Shown: positions 16,265 through 24,806, counted from the stretch's first letter. The stretch is 39,160 bases of DNA from JANFXS01 sp022791155 (GCA_949743895.1 CATJUX010000059.1:1-39160), one strand, 5' to 3'. The notes: generated by a model from the letters alone, not told the origin. Translations and numbers: made by a program.

Positions 16265-17590
16265 TCAGCTTTTTTCGTTCCTTTCCCTGACAATGAAGTG
16301 GATTGGCGTGCCCACAAACCCAAATGCCTGTCTGAATTGATTTTCGATATACCGCCTATAGCTAAAGTGAAGCAGTTCCCTGTCATTCACAAAAAGCACA
16401 AATGTTGGCGGTTTCACGCTCACTTGAGTCACATAATATATGCGAAGCTGTTTTCCTTTGTCGCTTGGAGGCTGCTGCATGGCTGTTGCTTCAATGAGAA
16501 CGTCATTGAGCATGCCTGTGCTGATTCTCAACGCATGATTTTCATGAACGGTTTTTATTGTTTCAATCATCTTCATCACGCGCTGCCCTGTTTTTGCTGA
16601 TATAAAAACTTTGGGAGCATATGGCATATAAGACAGCTCATTTCCAATGTCACGCAGAAATTTGTTCATTGTTTTGTCATCTTTTTCTATATAATCCCAT
16701 TTGTTCACGGCCACAATGGCGGCTTTCCCTCTTTCATGAGCAATTCCGGCTATTTTGGCATCCTGCTCTGTTATCCCCTCGCCCGCATCAATCACAAGAA
16801 TCGCAACATCGCATCTTTCCACGGCCGAAACAGCACGAATTATGCTGAAACGTTCAATGTCCTCTTTGATTTTGCTTTTTCTTCTCATTCCAGCTGTGTC
16901 AATAAATATATATTTTTGCCCGTCAACCTCAATTGGCGAATCCACAGCGTCTCTTGTGGTGCCTGGTATGTTGCTCACAATGAGCCGTTCTTGTCCCAAT
17001 ATTCTGTTTATCAATGAGGATTTTCCAACATTCGGCTTTCCAATGATGGCAACCTTTATCGCCTCATCGTCATCATCGCTGTCACTTTCTGGCGGAAACT
17101 GTCCCGTCACAGCGTCAAGGAGATCTCCCAGGCCAAGCATTTGTCCGGCCGAAACTGGAATTGGCTCTCCAATCCCCAAACTATAAAATTCATAAACATC
17201 CAAATTTTCATGGCGCATGTTGTCAACCTTGTTAATGGCCAAAACAACAGGCTTTTTTGTCCGGCGAAGTATGTTTGCCACCTGTGCATCGCCGTCTGTC
17301 ACGCCTTGCTTTATGTCACAAACAAAAATTATGACATCTGCTGTTTCAATGGCTATTTCAGCTTGCTGAAGTATCTGTCTCAATATTATATCCTCGGTGT
17401 CAGGCTCCATGCCTCCTGTGTCAATAAGCGTGAATTTTCGCCCCAGCCACTCAACGTCAGCATAAATTCTGTCCCTTGTGACTCCCGGTTTGTCCTGAAC
17501 AATCGAAATTCTTTCGCCAGCCAATTTGTTAAACAACGTGCTTTTGCCAACATTTGGCCGCCCAACAACCGCGACAATCGGTTTGCTCAT
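16265..17590 (-). CDS. der: Ribosome biogenesis GTPase Der
   Basis: 441 residues with the two tandem GTPase domains that define Der/EngA. The first P-loop is G-R-P-N-V-G-K-S-T-L near residue 10 and the second G-K-P-N-V-G-K-S-S-L near 185; both have N-K-x-D (N-K-V-D-N, N-K-W-D-Y). A KH-like domain closes the protein. The linker is acidic (a D-D-D-D-E run). Der acts in 50S subunit maturation. It is preceded by DUF512 with a 15-bp gap and has a GGAGG site. The der-plsY-gpsA order is widespread in Clostridia and bacilli. Confidence 0.97.
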   Translation of the reverse strand: MSKPIVAVVGRPNVGKSTLFNKLAGERISIVQDKPGVTRDRIYADVEWLGRKFTLIDTGGMEPDTEDIILRQILQQAEIAIETADVIIFVCDIKQGVTDGDAQVANILRRTKKPVVLAINKVDNMRHENLDVYEFYSLGIGEPIPVSAGQMLGLGDLLDAVTGQFPPESDSDDDDEAIKVAIIGKPNVGKSSLINRILGQERLIVSNIPGTTRDAVDSPIEVDGQKYIFIDTAGMRRKSKIKEDIERFSIIRAVSAVERCDVAILVIDAGEGITEQDAKIAGIAHERGKAAIVAVNKWDYIEKDDKTMNKFLRDIGNELSYMPYAPKVFISAKTGQRVMKMIETIKTVHENHALRISTGMLNDVLIEATAMQQPPSDKGKQLRIYYVTQVSVKPPTFVLFVNDRELLHFSYRRYIENQFRQAFGFVGTPIHFIVRERNEKS

Positions 17591-17605
17591 GTTTTTTGTC
17601 CTCCG

Positions 17606-18916
17606 TCAATTCAATATTGTTTTAATGAAGTCTTCACCACTGTTTCCGGTGATTCTAACTTTTATGTTAAGTTCTCTTTCAATGTCACCAACTGTTATGT
17701 CGTCAAGAAGCACATCTTCACCATTTCGGAGAAGATTTTGCGGAAGGCAAAGGAATTCACCCAAGTCATGCCCTTTAAGGCTGTTTATAATGTCGCGCCC
17801 GCAAAGCAGACCAGAAACCGAAATTTTTCCGCCAAAAAACTCATTTTCAACAGGAAAAACATTGATTTCAACCATTGGAAATTTCTTTTCAATTTTCAAT
17901 GCAAGCCCTTTTATGAACTCAAATGCCGCCGTGCCTGTTGCAAGCGACAACTTTCTTTTCAAATTTCCGCCCTCAAGAGAAGCATAGCAATCGTCAAATT
18001 CTCTTTTCATTGATGAAATCATTCCAACCCCGTTTTCAATTTGCGGAAAGTCTTCATAACTTTCATATGAAGGAAATTTGGCATTGGCATTGATATAAAA
18101 CTCGTCAGCGGCAAAAACGAAATTGCTCCCTTTTTTCTGCTTAAAAACTTTTTGCCAACCCTCAATTGCTTCAATCACATCTGCGCTGTCTTCAGCTCCA
18201 AATGGCTCCATTGGATAAAGCCCTTCGCGAAAACGTGTCAAACCAATTGGCACAACCGAAAGACTTTTTGCCTGTGGATAAAACCCGGCCAGTTCCTCAA
18301 TTGATTTGTCAAGAACAGCGCCGTCATTAATTCCCTTGCAAAGGACAATCTGCAAATTCATTTCTATCCCCGCTGCTGCCAATTTTTTCATGTGCTCAAG
18401 CACAAAACCGGCGTTTTTGTTGTTGAGCATGCGTTTTCTCAATTCCATGTCAGTTGTGTGGACAGATATGTTTATTGGTGAAAGATGATAGTATATAATT
18501 CTGTCAATGTCGCTTTCGCTCATGTTTGTCAGCGTGCAATAGTTCCCTTGAAGAAATGAGAGGCGTGTGTCGTCATCTTTGAAATAGAGGGTTTCTCTCA
18601 TGCCTTTTGGAAGCTGGTCTATAAAGCAGAATATGCACTTGTTGCGGCAGCTTTTGGCATCATCCATAAGTCCGCTTTCAAATGTTATGCCTATGTCCTC
18701 GTCATATTCCTTTTCTATCTCGGCCACACATTCGCCGCCTTGACGCGTTTTTATCGTCATTTCAATATATTCATCATTGATAAGGAATCTATAGTCCAGT
18801 ATGTCTTCAACCTCTTTGCCGTTCACGGCCAAAAGCACATCTCCTGGCTCAATCCCCAGTTCCTCGGCAATGCTTCCTTTTTCCACTTTTATAATTACGT
18901 TTTCCTTCTTTTTCAA
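17606..18916 (-). CDS. DUF512 protein: PDZ-like plus radical-SAM-like domain
   Basis: 436 residues. A PDZ-like domain (about residues 8-60: G-S-I-A-E-E-L-G-I-E-P-G-D-V-L-L-A-V-N-G) leads into a radical-SAM-like core with C90-x3-C94-x2-C97 in C-R-N-K-C-I-F-C-F-I-D-Q-L-P. The C-terminal DUF512 region follows. This combination is typical of a Clostridia and cyanobacteria family of unknown function, usually next to der. The CxxxCxxC triad would bind a [4Fe-4S] cluster. The start is TTG at 18914-18916 with AGGGAG 8 nt upstream; the SD overlaps the end of pgeF. It is probably essential-process linked through its steady association with der (inference). Confidence 0.93.
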   Translation of the reverse strand: MKKKENVIIKVEKGSIAEELGIEPGDVLLAVNGKEVEDILDYRFLINDEYIEMTIKTRQGGECVAEIEKEYDEDIGITFESGLMDDAKSCRNKCIFCFIDQLPKGMRETLYFKDDDTRLSFLQGNYCTLTNMSESDIDRIIYYHLSPINISVHTTDMELRKRMLNNKNAGFVLEHMKKLAAAGIEMNLQIVLCKGINDGAVLDKSIEELAGFYPQAKSLSVVPIGLTRFREGLYPMEPFGAEDSADVIEAIEGWQKVFKQKKGSNFVFAADEFYINANAKFPSYESYEDFPQIENGVGMISSMKREFDDCYASLEGGNLKRKLSLATGTAAFEFIKGLALKIEKKFPMVEINVFPVENEFFGGKISVSGLLCGRDIINSLKGHDLGEFLCLPQNLLRNGEDVLLDDITVGDIERELNIKVRITGNSGEDFIKTILN

Positions 18917-18918
18917 GC

Positions 18919-19731
18919 TTAAAACTCCCTAACTGACATAAACGCCGCCATGCTTCCACGCTTTTCACCCATTTCCCTGTGGGAATAAAAAAGCTTTCCG
19001 TTGCACTTTGTGCATTCATGCGTGACTTCAATGTTTTCCTCTCTGACCCCCGCTTCAATAAGCAGTCTTTTGTTTATGCCCCAAAGATCAATCATATACT
19101 TTCCGTCTTTTCTTTTTTCAACAAATTCACTGGCAAAACCAAACTTTGTCAAAAATTCATCGGCAACGGGAAAATCCACTTCAAAACAGCATTTTCCTAT
19201 GCTTGGGCCTATGGCACAAATCAGCTTTTGAGGATCTGTTCCAAATTCAGCCTTCATTTTTTCAACCGTTGCCGCCGCCATGTTCATTGCTGTGCCTTTC
19301 CAGCCGGAATGGGAAAGGCCAACAGCCCTGTTTTCACTGTCAGCAAAAAACAGAGGAACACAATCGGCATGAAATGTGACAAGCACAACAGACGGCTCGT
19401 TTGTGACAAAACCGTCATATCCTTCAATTTTGCTTTCAAACAAGGCACCGCAGCCCTTTTCGTCAGCGCGCACTCTTTTCACAGCCGTGCCATGAACCTG
19501 CTTGCCAAAAACCATTTTTTCAAAGTCCATTTCATTGGCTTCACATATGCGTTTGAAGTTTTCTGTCACATTTTCTCTTTTGTCGCCCCTTGAATATCCA
19601 AGGTTGAGGCTTTCAAGCGCTCCCAAACTCACGCCTCCCACTCTTGTTGAAAAACAATGGCGAACAAAGCCGCTGTTTTCCAAATTGTCAAACCTGAAGA
19701 ATTTAACGCCATTTTTTTCAATAAGTTTCAT
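18919..19731 (-). CDS. pgeF: Peptidoglycan editing factor PgeF / YfiH multicopper-like family
   Basis: 270 residues, normal length. Family motifs: F-S-T-R-V-G-G-V-S near the N-terminus, K-Q-V-H-G-T with the first metal histidine, H-A-D-C-V-P-L-F-F with His and Cys ligands, and G-L-S-H-S-G-W-K-G-T with the third histidine. G-P-S-I-G-K-C-C-F-E-V follows. Members have been described as purine nucleoside-active enzymes and, in E. coli, as a factor that removes mis-incorporated residues from peptidoglycan precursors. The ATG lies inside the end of yraN (14-bp overlap), so the genes are coupled. Confidence 0.92.
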   Translation of the reverse strand: MKLIEKNGVKFFRFDNLENSGFVRHCFSTRVGGVSLGALESLNLGYSRGDKRENVTENFKRICEANEMDFEKMVFGKQVHGTAVKRVRADEKGCGALFESKIEGYDGFVTNEPSVVLVTFHADCVPLFFADSENRAVGLSHSGWKGTAMNMAAATVEKMKAEFGTDPQKLICAIGPSIGKCCFEVDFPVADEFLTKFGFASEFVEKRKDGKYMIDLWGINKRLLIEAGVREENIEVTHECTKCNGKLFYSHREMGEKRGSMAAFMSVREF

Positions 19732-20095
19732 CGCCCGTCACCTCAAATGCATTTCTGACATGCCTCATCACATTGCTGTCACAAACAATTTCTATCACGT
19801 CAAACCTTATTCCACTGTCATAAATGTTGTTTTCCTGTATGTATCTGTTTGCTGCCGAAATTATTTTTCGTTGTTTTTTTATGTCAACAGCTTCACATGG
19901 TTCTCCATAATTTCTGTTTTTGCGAAGCTTCACTTCAACAAAAACGGTATATTCGCCCTCACGGGCAATTATGTCAACTTCACTGCCTCTGATGCGATAA
20001 TTTGTTGCCAAAATTTCAAAACCATTTTTTTCAAGAAACTTTGCAGCAAGCCTTTCTCCAAAATCGCCTTTCATCTTGTTTTCACATTTGCCCAC
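19718..20095 (-). CDS. yraN: YraN family (UPF0102) nuclease-like protein
   Basis: 125 residues. The sequence shows G-D-F-G-E-R-L-A-A-K-F-L near the start, Y-R-I-R-G-S-E-V-D-I-I-A-R and V-F-V-E-V-K-L-R-K, which is the D-(E-x-K) core of a restriction-endonuclease-like fold. The function is not established; Holliday junction or repair-related roles have been suggested from the fold. The GTG start at 20093-20095 has GGAGG 6 nt upstream and overlaps the rnhB end by 14 bp. The rnhB-yraN pairing is common across bacteria. Confidence 0.92.
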   Translation of the reverse strand: MGKCENKMKGDFGERLAAKFLEKNGFEILATNYRIRGSEVDIIAREGEYTVFVEVKLRKNRNYGEPCEAVDIKKQRKIISAANRYIQENNIYDSGIRFDVIEIVCDSNVMRHVRNAFEVTGDETY

Positions 20096-20867
20096 TTTCG
20101 CCCTCCATCAATATTTTTTTGAGGAAAGTTCTCCTGTGTATCGGCAAAATTCCATACCTTTTGATTGCGGCTATATGTTCTGGCGAGCCATATCCAGCGT
20201 TTCGGGCAAAGCCATATTGAGGATATATTTTGTCATATTCCTCCATGATGCGATCCCTTGTGACTTTTGCCACAATGCTTGCCGCGGCAATTGACAAACT
20301 TTTTTCATCGCCTTTTATAATTCCCCTTTGTTTCATGTCTATTCCCTCAATTGTGAGCGCATCCACAAGAACAAAATCGGGCTTAACTTTCAGCCCCTTG
20401 ACAGAAGCGGACATGGCCTTGTGAGTTGCTTTCAATATGTTTATGTTGTCTATTTCTTCTGGCGAAACGGCCGCCACTGAAAAATCCAAAGCCCTTTCAG
20501 TTATTATGTCATACAATTCCTCTCTTTTGGCTTTTGACAGCTTTTTGGAATCGTTCACGCCCTCAATCCGCTCGCCCTTTTTCAATATGACGGCGCATGT
20601 GACAACAGGCCCGGCAAGAGGGCCGCGGCCAACCTCATCAACTCCGGCAACGTGAACAAACCCCATTTCATAACACTCGCGTTCATAAACCAAAATGCTG
20701 TCAATGCGCTTTTGTTCATTTATATAATTTTCATACCTTTTCATGGCACTTTTCACAGCGCTTTCAACGCCCTTGCGCTCGTCACGCGCAAACTGTTCAA
20801 TTTGCCCTGGTATGTCAGCAACGCTTATATTGTTGAGAAATTCTTTTATTTCCGCAATAGATTTCAA
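20082..20867 (-). CDS. rnhB: Ribonuclease HII
   Basis: 261 residues including the N-terminal extension found in Bacillus-type RNase HII. The catalytic region begins G-V-D-E-V-G-R-G-P-L-A-G-P-V, supplying the first Asp-Glu pair. It continues with N-D-S-K-K-L-S, V-D-A-L-T-I and K-G-D-E-K-S-L-S-I-A-A-A-S-I-V-A-K-V-T-R-D. RNase HII removes ribonucleotides from DNA and RNA from hybrids. The start is TTG at 20865-20867 with AGGCGG 9 nt upstream. It is the first gene of a seven-gene unit (rnhB, yraN, pgeF, DUF512, der, plsY, gpsA) with a predicted promoter just upstream. Confidence 0.95.
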   Translation of the reverse strand: MKSIAEIKEFLNNISVADIPGQIEQFARDERKGVESAVKSAMKRYENYINEQKRIDSILVYERECYEMGFVHVAGVDEVGRGPLAGPVVTCAVILKKGERIEGVNDSKKLSKAKREELYDIITERALDFSVAAVSPEEIDNINILKATHKAMSASVKGLKVKPDFVLVDALTIEGIDMKQRGIIKGDEKSLSIAAASIVAKVTRDRIMEEYDKIYPQYGFARNAGYGSPEHIAAIKRYGILPIHRRTFLKKILMEGESGQM

Positions 20868-20892
20868 GTTTCAAAACCGCCTTTCTCATTTA

Positions 20893-20921
20893 AGTATACA
20901 CAAAAAAAGCAATTTTGTCTA
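20893..20921 (-). promoter_or_regulatory. Predicted sigma-A promoter of the rnhB-gpsA operon
   Basis: On the minus strand, TAGACA (20916-20921) and TATACT (20893-20898), one mismatch each, with a 17-nt spacer, about 25 nt before the rnhB start. Confidence 0.6.
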
Positions 20922-21002
20922 TGTTCTAAAAACATCATTCAAATTTTCGTCACAAACACTGCAAGCATATTTTTTGATATTTTCAAAACATATGAAACTT
21001 CA

Positions 21003-21302
21003 TCAAAAGTTAAACTTTGGACAGTCTCTATACTTTTCTGGCAGCTTGTGTTCAAAGTCAATCCAGCCCAAATTTTCAACAAATTTTGAGTGACAGTTTG
21101 GAAAAACCCATTTGTTCAAATATTTGATGAAATCCGCCTCGTTATAAAAAACAACATCTCCACGCCTATATTCACTTGCATGAGGGCTTGTGTGTAGCCA
21201 TTCGTCAAACTCAATGCAATATTTTTCCAAATTGTCAGCAGCTTCATCTGGCATGGAATATACAATTCTGTCACCATCGGCACTCAGCACAACATTTTTC
21301 AT
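21003..21302 (-). CDS. Unrecognised small protein (99 aa)
   Basis: 99 residues from the ATG at 21300-21302, which follows GAGGGG after a short spacer; a longer in-frame start at 21410 would cross the RNase J terminator and is rejected. The protein is acidic and soluble, with three tryptophans (E-W-L-H-T-S, K-W-V-F-P, G-W-I-D-F). It opens with M-K-N-V-V-L-S-A-D-G-D-R-I-V-Y, suggesting a small beta-rich N-terminus. I see no known domain. It has its own likely promoter and stands alone between RNase J and the rnhB operon. Clean RBS, terminator and normal codon use argue that it is real. Confidence 0.7.
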   Translation of the reverse strand: MKNVVLSADGDRIVYSMPDEAADNLEKYCIEFDEWLHTSPHASEYRRGDVVFYNEADFIKYLNKWVFPNCHSKFVENLGWIDFEHKLPEKYRDCPKFNF

Positions 21303-21321
21303 GTTTCCCCTCTTTTCAAAA

Positions 21322-21350
21322 AAAATATGTTGCTCATCAATCGTTTTCAA
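21322..21350 (-). promoter_or_regulatory. Possible promoter of the 99-aa gene
   Basis: On the minus strand, TTGAAA (21345-21350) and TATTTT (21322-21327), 17 nt apart. The leader would be very short (about 10-15 nt), which weakens the call. Confidence 0.35.
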
Positions 21351-21394
21351 ACTTTTTTTTGCACATTTCAATGCAGCATTTTCAAAACATATAT

Positions 21395-21423
21395 AAAAGG
21401 CAGGTTTCATTCCTGCCTTTTTT
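21395..21423 (-). terminator. Intrinsic terminator of RNase J gene
   Basis: AAAAGGCAGG (21395-21404), a 7-nt loop and the exact complement (21412-21421). On the minus strand the stem is followed by TTTTATAT, 19 bp after the RNase J stop. The stem could also work on the plus strand. Confidence 0.88.
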
Positions 21424-21441
21424 AAGTCAAATTCAATTTTC

Positions 21442-23112
21442 TCAAACTTCCATAATGATTGGAAGTATCATAGGGCTTCTTTTTGTGCTTTGCCAAACAT
21501 ATTCCTTCAATGTGTCTTTGATGAGCCCCTTTATATAGTTCCAGCCGGAGCTTCCCGAAAAGTCGCATTCAAAAAGCGCATCAGCAACGGCTTTTCGTGC
21601 CCCTTCCATCAAATCTTCACTTTCACGCACATAAACAAAGCCTCTTGAAATTATGTCTGGGCCGGCCAATATGGAGCCACTTTCCTTTTCCATGCTGACA
21701 ACAACAACCATAAGCCCGTCTTCGCTCAAATGACGTCTGTCTCTGAGAACAATGTTTCCAACATCGCCAACGCCAAGGCCGTCAACAAGGAGTTGTCCGC
21801 TTGGCACTGTTCCGTTTATTTTGGCTCCTTTTTTAGAAAGCTCCAAAACGTCGCCTATGTTCATAAGAAATATGTTCTCTTTTGGTATGCCCATGTTAAG
21901 CGCCAGTTTTTTGTGAGCCGAAAGCTGAATATATTCGCCGTGAACAGGCATAAAATATTTAGGTTTTGTGAGAGCCAGCATGAGTTTGAGTTCTTCCTCC
22001 CGGGCATGGCCTGAAACATGAACTTCTTCTATGCCGCCATAGACAACGTCGGCGCCCTTTTTGATGAGCTCGTTTATAACTTTGAGAATGCTTTTTTCAT
22101 TCCCCGGTATGCTTGACGCGCTTATAATGATTTTGTCATTTGGCTTCACATTCACTTGCTTGTGTTCTGACGACGCTATTCTTGAAAGAGCGCTCATTGT
22201 CTCGCCCTGACTTCCAGTTGTTATGATGACAAGCTCCTCGTCGGAATAATTTTTTATTTCAGAAATGTCAATAAGCGTGTTTTGAGGAATATCAAGATAT
22301 TCCAGTTCCATGCTTGTTTTCACGGCATTAACCATGCTTCTTCCAATGATTGCAACTTTTCTTTTTGTTCTGTAAGCCGAGTTGACAATCTGCTGTATTC
22401 TGTGGATGTTTGACGAGAATGTGGCAACCATGATTCTGTTTTTCGGCGTTTCATCAAATATTTTGTCAAACACACTGCCCACAGTTTTTTCACTCATTGT
22501 AAAGCCCTTTCTTTCAGCATTTGTGCTGTCGCTCATGAGCAAAAGGACACCCTCGCTTCCAAGCTGGGCAAGGCGGTGAATGTTTAATATGTCACCATCA
22601 ATCGGTGTGTAGTCTATTTTGAAGTCGCCTGTGTGAATCACCGTTCCAACCGGCGATGTTATTGCCAATGCCACAGAATCTGCAATGGAATGATTTGTGT
22701 GAATGAACTCAACCTTAAACTGTCCCAGTTTTATGAACTCTCCCGGAACAACAACATGGCGTGTTGTGCTTTCCATGAGCCCATGCTCTTTGAGCTTGTT
22801 CTCCAAAAGGCCCAATGTGAGAAGTGTGCCAAAAACCGGCACATTGATCTCTTTGAGAACATATGGCAAAGCGCCTATGTGATCCTCGTGTCCATGAGTG
22901 AGCACAATTCCTCTAATTTTGTCAATATTCTTTTTAAGGTAAGTTATATCGGGTATCACGAGATCCACTCCCAGCATGCCGTCTTCAGGGAACGCAAGCC
23001 CGCAGTCCACAATAATAATGTCTTGGTTATACTCGAAAACTGTCATGTTTTTTCCGATCTCATGCAGTCCTCCCAAAGATATAACCTTCAACTTAGGTTT
23101 CTTTGAAACCAA
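21442..23112 (-). CDS. rnj: Ribonuclease J
   Basis: 556 residues, the usual RNase J length. The metallo-beta-lactamase motif is H73-x-H75-x-D77-H78 (L-T-H-G-H-E-D-H-I-G), with further ligands in H-T-N-H-S, H-T-G-D-F-K-I-D and V-H-G-E-Y. The beta-CASP insert and C-terminal domain are complete. RNase J combines 5'-3' exonuclease and endonuclease activity in mRNA turnover and rRNA maturation. The start is TTG at 23110-23112 behind GGAGGAG with a T-rich spacer. It has its own promoter and terminator. Only one RNase J gene is in the window, so J1 versus J2 cannot be assigned. Confidence 0.95.
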   Translation of the reverse strand: MVSKKPKLKVISLGGLHEIGKNMTVFEYNQDIIIVDCGLAFPEDGMLGVDLVIPDITYLKKNIDKIRGIVLTHGHEDHIGALPYVLKEINVPVFGTLLTLGLLENKLKEHGLMESTTRHVVVPGEFIKLGQFKVEFIHTNHSIADSVALAITSPVGTVIHTGDFKIDYTPIDGDILNIHRLAQLGSEGVLLLMSDSTNAERKGFTMSEKTVGSVFDKIFDETPKNRIMVATFSSNIHRIQQIVNSAYRTKRKVAIIGRSMVNAVKTSMELEYLDIPQNTLIDISEIKNYSDEELVIITTGSQGETMSALSRIASSEHKQVNVKPNDKIIISASSIPGNEKSILKVINELIKKGADVVYGGIEEVHVSGHAREEELKLMLALTKPKYFMPVHGEYIQLSAHKKLALNMGIPKENIFLMNIGDVLELSKKGAKINGTVPSGQLLVDGLGVGDVGNIVLRDRRHLSEDGLMVVVVSMEKESGSILAGPDIISRGFVYVRESEDLMEGARKAVADALFECDFSGSSGWNYIKGLIKDTLKEYVWQSTKRSPMILPIIMEV

Positions 23113-23183
23113 AAAAACTCCTCCTTTTCATTCAAATAAGTTTTCCGTTTGGCATACTTTATTAAATATCCCAAAACTTATAA

Positions 23184-23213
23184 AATATATGCACCATAAA
23201 AAACCCATGTCAA
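23184..23213 (-). promoter_or_regulatory. Predicted sigma-A promoter of RNase J
   Basis: On the minus strand, a perfect TTGACA (23208-23213) and TATATT (23184-23189), 18-nt spacer, about 71 nt before the start. The -35 lies inside a small CCCAT-TGAC-ATGGG dyad. Confidence 0.6.
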
Positions 23214-23235
23214 TGGGATAAAACCAAAACAATGC

Positions 23236-23287
23236 GGTGTTTCACTGTTCAGAAAAATGCAGTCCATGCCAAAACAGTGACAACGCC
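23236..23287. repeat. Long imperfect hairpin in the gene-free tract
   Basis: GGTGTTTCACTGTT (23236-23249) pairs with AACAGTGA-C-AACGCC (23273-23287) over 14 positions with a single bulged C and one G-T pair; the loop is 23 nt. No T run follows on the plus strand, and only scattered T on the minus strand, so it is not a clear terminator. It may be part of a structured RNA or a decayed repeat. Confidence 0.55.
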
Positions 23288-23414
23288 ACAGTTATACAAA
23301 AAAATGATAAAAATCTGTTTATATATATAAAGATTCATCAAAATCAATATTTTCTTCATATCTTATAATAAAATCGAAACAAACATTCATGCAAAAATAT
23401 GTTTTCGACAAATG

Positions 23415-23477
23415 ACAATTCCAAAAACAAAAACCTGTTAGCAGCAAAATCTAAATGGCTTTCGTTTTTGGAATTGT
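23415..23477. repeat. Perfect 14-bp inverted repeat, 35-nt spacing
   Basis: ACAATTCCAAAAAC (23415-23428) and its exact complement (23464-23477) flank a 35-nt spacer. The arms and spacer could fold as one hairpin, or mark the ends of a tiny decayed element. No flanking duplication was seen. Confidence 0.6.
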
Positions 23478-23735
23478 TTCATTATTCATATAGCACAAAA
23501 GTAACAGAGTTTGAAAATATATAAAATCTAACCAAAAACATCATTATCAGCACACGCCTCACCAAAGCGCTGAACAATTCGCAAAAACATTTTACTCAAG
23601 TTTGATTTTTCATTTTCTTCTCAAATGATTTTTTCAAATATCCGCTTGACATTCCTTCTGCAACATGTTTTAAAATCCCGTTGCCATTTGCATGGCACAA
23701 AACAACAACACAGTCATATTTCAGGCTGCAAACAA

Positions 23736-24032
23736 TCAGTCTTCAATTTTAACTTCATAGTCATCGCCGTTTTTTTGAAAAATTTCTGCCACTTTGTCAA
23801 ATTCATCATCATCTTCAACAAGCTCATAGCTCACATCATCGTTGTCTTCGCTTGTTTTTTTAAGTATCATGGCCATGCTTTCTTCATCATCTTCCACATC
23901 GGCTTCAACCACAAGTATATAGCTGTTTCCGTCAAGCTCCAAAGCGTCTATAACGGCAAATTCTTTTTCTGTGCCCTCTTCATCAGTGAGCATAATTGTG
24001 TCATATTCGTCAAAAAATTCATCTTCAGACAT
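23736..24032 (-). CDS. DUF1292 family protein (YrzB-like)
   Basis: 98 residues, strongly acidic. The family pattern is visible: I-M-L-T-D-E-E-G-T-E-K-E-F, then L-E-L-D-G-N-S-Y-I-L-V and a D/E-rich linker before F-D-K-V-A-E-I-F. Its function is unknown, but it is a fixed neighbour of ruvX and ireB in Firmicutes, as here. The ATG has an AAGGAG site, 12 bp after ruvX. It is the last gene of the ireB-ruvX-DUF1292 unit. Confidence 0.92.
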   Translation of the reverse strand: MSEDEFFDEYDTIMLTDEEGTEKEFAVIDALELDGNSYILVVEADVEDDEESMAMILKKTSEDNDDVSYELVEDDDEFDKVAEIFQKNGDDYEVKIED

Positions 24033-24044
24033 ATTGAAATCTCC

Positions 24045-24473
24045 TTATTTTTCTTTTATGGAATTAAGGTATCCCTGCAATATATATACAGCAGCCATTT
24101 TGTCAATCACGTTTTTGCGTTTAACGCTGTTGAGCCCTGCTTCAGCCAAAAAACCAGCGGCCGCCACAGTGCTCAGCCGCTCATCCCACAATATGACAGG
24201 AACTTTTGCAAACCGTTTTTCCATTTTTTCTTTAAATTCTTCGGTTTTCACGCATCTGTCGCTCACAGTGCCATTGAGATTCAGTGGATAGCCCAAAACA
24301 ATTTTTTCCACGTTATACTCATTTATGAGTTCCTCAATGCGTCTAAGCGAAGATTTATATTCATTTTCGCCACCACGTTTTATAATTTCAACGCCCTGAG
24401 CAGTCCAGCCAAATGGATCGCTCACAGCAACGCCAATTGTTTTATCACCATAGTCCAACCCTAAAATACGCAA
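24045..24473 (-). CDS. ruvX: Putative pre-16S rRNA nuclease / Holliday junction resolvase RuvX (YqgF)
   Basis: 142 residues with an RNase H-like fold. It begins L-G-L-D-Y-G-D-K-T-I-G-V-A-V-S-D-P, followed by I-V-L-G-Y-P-L-N-L-N-G-T and W-D-E-R-L-S-T-V, all diagnostic. E. coli YqgF matures the 5' end of 16S rRNA; a Holliday-junction role has also been proposed. The start is TTG at 24471-24473 with AAGGTG upstream, 17 bp after ireB. Confidence 0.95.
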   Translation of the reverse strand: MRILGLDYGDKTIGVAVSDPFGWTAQGVEIIKRGGENEYKSSLRRIEELINEYNVEKIVLGYPLNLNGTVSDRCVKTEEFKEKMEKRFAKVPVILWDERLSTVAAAGFLAEAGLNSVKRKNVIDKMAAVYILQGYLNSIKEK

Positions 24474-24490
24474 AATATCACACCTTAAAA

Positions 24491-24754
24491 TTATACATTC
24501 TTTTTTATATAGTTTTCAACAAGCTCTTCCAGAAGTTCATCACGCTCAAGGCGACGTATGAGAACTCTGGCATTGTTGTGGCTTGTGATGTAAGTTGGGT
24601 CGCCCGAAAGTATATATCCCACAATTTGGTTAACAGGATTGTATCCTTTTTCTTTAAGGGAGTCATAAACTGATAGTATTATTCTTTTTGCCTCGTTGTC
24701 AAGCTCTTTCGAAAAACCGTCAAACTGCACTGTTTCATTCAAATTTTTGTCCAT
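24491..24754 (-). CDS. ireB: IreB family regulatory phosphoprotein
   Basis: 87 residues, the usual size. The family sequence is clear: T-V-Q-F near the N-terminus, A-K-R-I-I-L-S-V-Y-D-S-L-K-E-K-G-Y-N-P, Q-I-V-G-Y-I-L-S-G-D-P-T-Y-I and H-N-N-A-R. The Enterococcus homologue is phosphorylated by the Ser/Thr kinase IreK at N-terminal threonines and affects cephalosporin resistance; the T-V motif near residue 8 fits that. It leads the ireB-ruvX-DUF1292 unit and has a good promoter. Confidence 0.94.
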   Translation of the reverse strand: MDKNLNETVQFDGFSKELDNEAKRIILSVYDSLKEKGYNPVNQIVGYILSGDPTYITSHNNARVLIRRLERDELLEELVENYIKKNV

Positions 24755-24806
24755 ATCAAATCACGCTCCGAATACTCTCCAAATTAAAAACCAATCCAAT
24801 ATAAAT

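Larger units (their letters stand above)
23214..23735. other. Gene-free tract between RNase J and the DUF1292 gene
   Basis: About 520 bp, very AT-rich, with stops in all frames at short intervals on both strands. No ribosome-binding-site-supported ORF was found. It holds the two inverted repeats listed separately. It may contain an untranslated RNA, but no known RNA family was recognised. Confidence 0.5.

Noticed and set aside
17141..18013. Plus-strand frame (290 aa)
   Set aside because: It covers der and DUF512 antisense, and no motif or RBS supports it.
23625..24464. Plus-strand frame (279 aa)
   Set aside because: Antisense to DUF1292 and ruvX; rich in F, H and I, as expected for a shadow.
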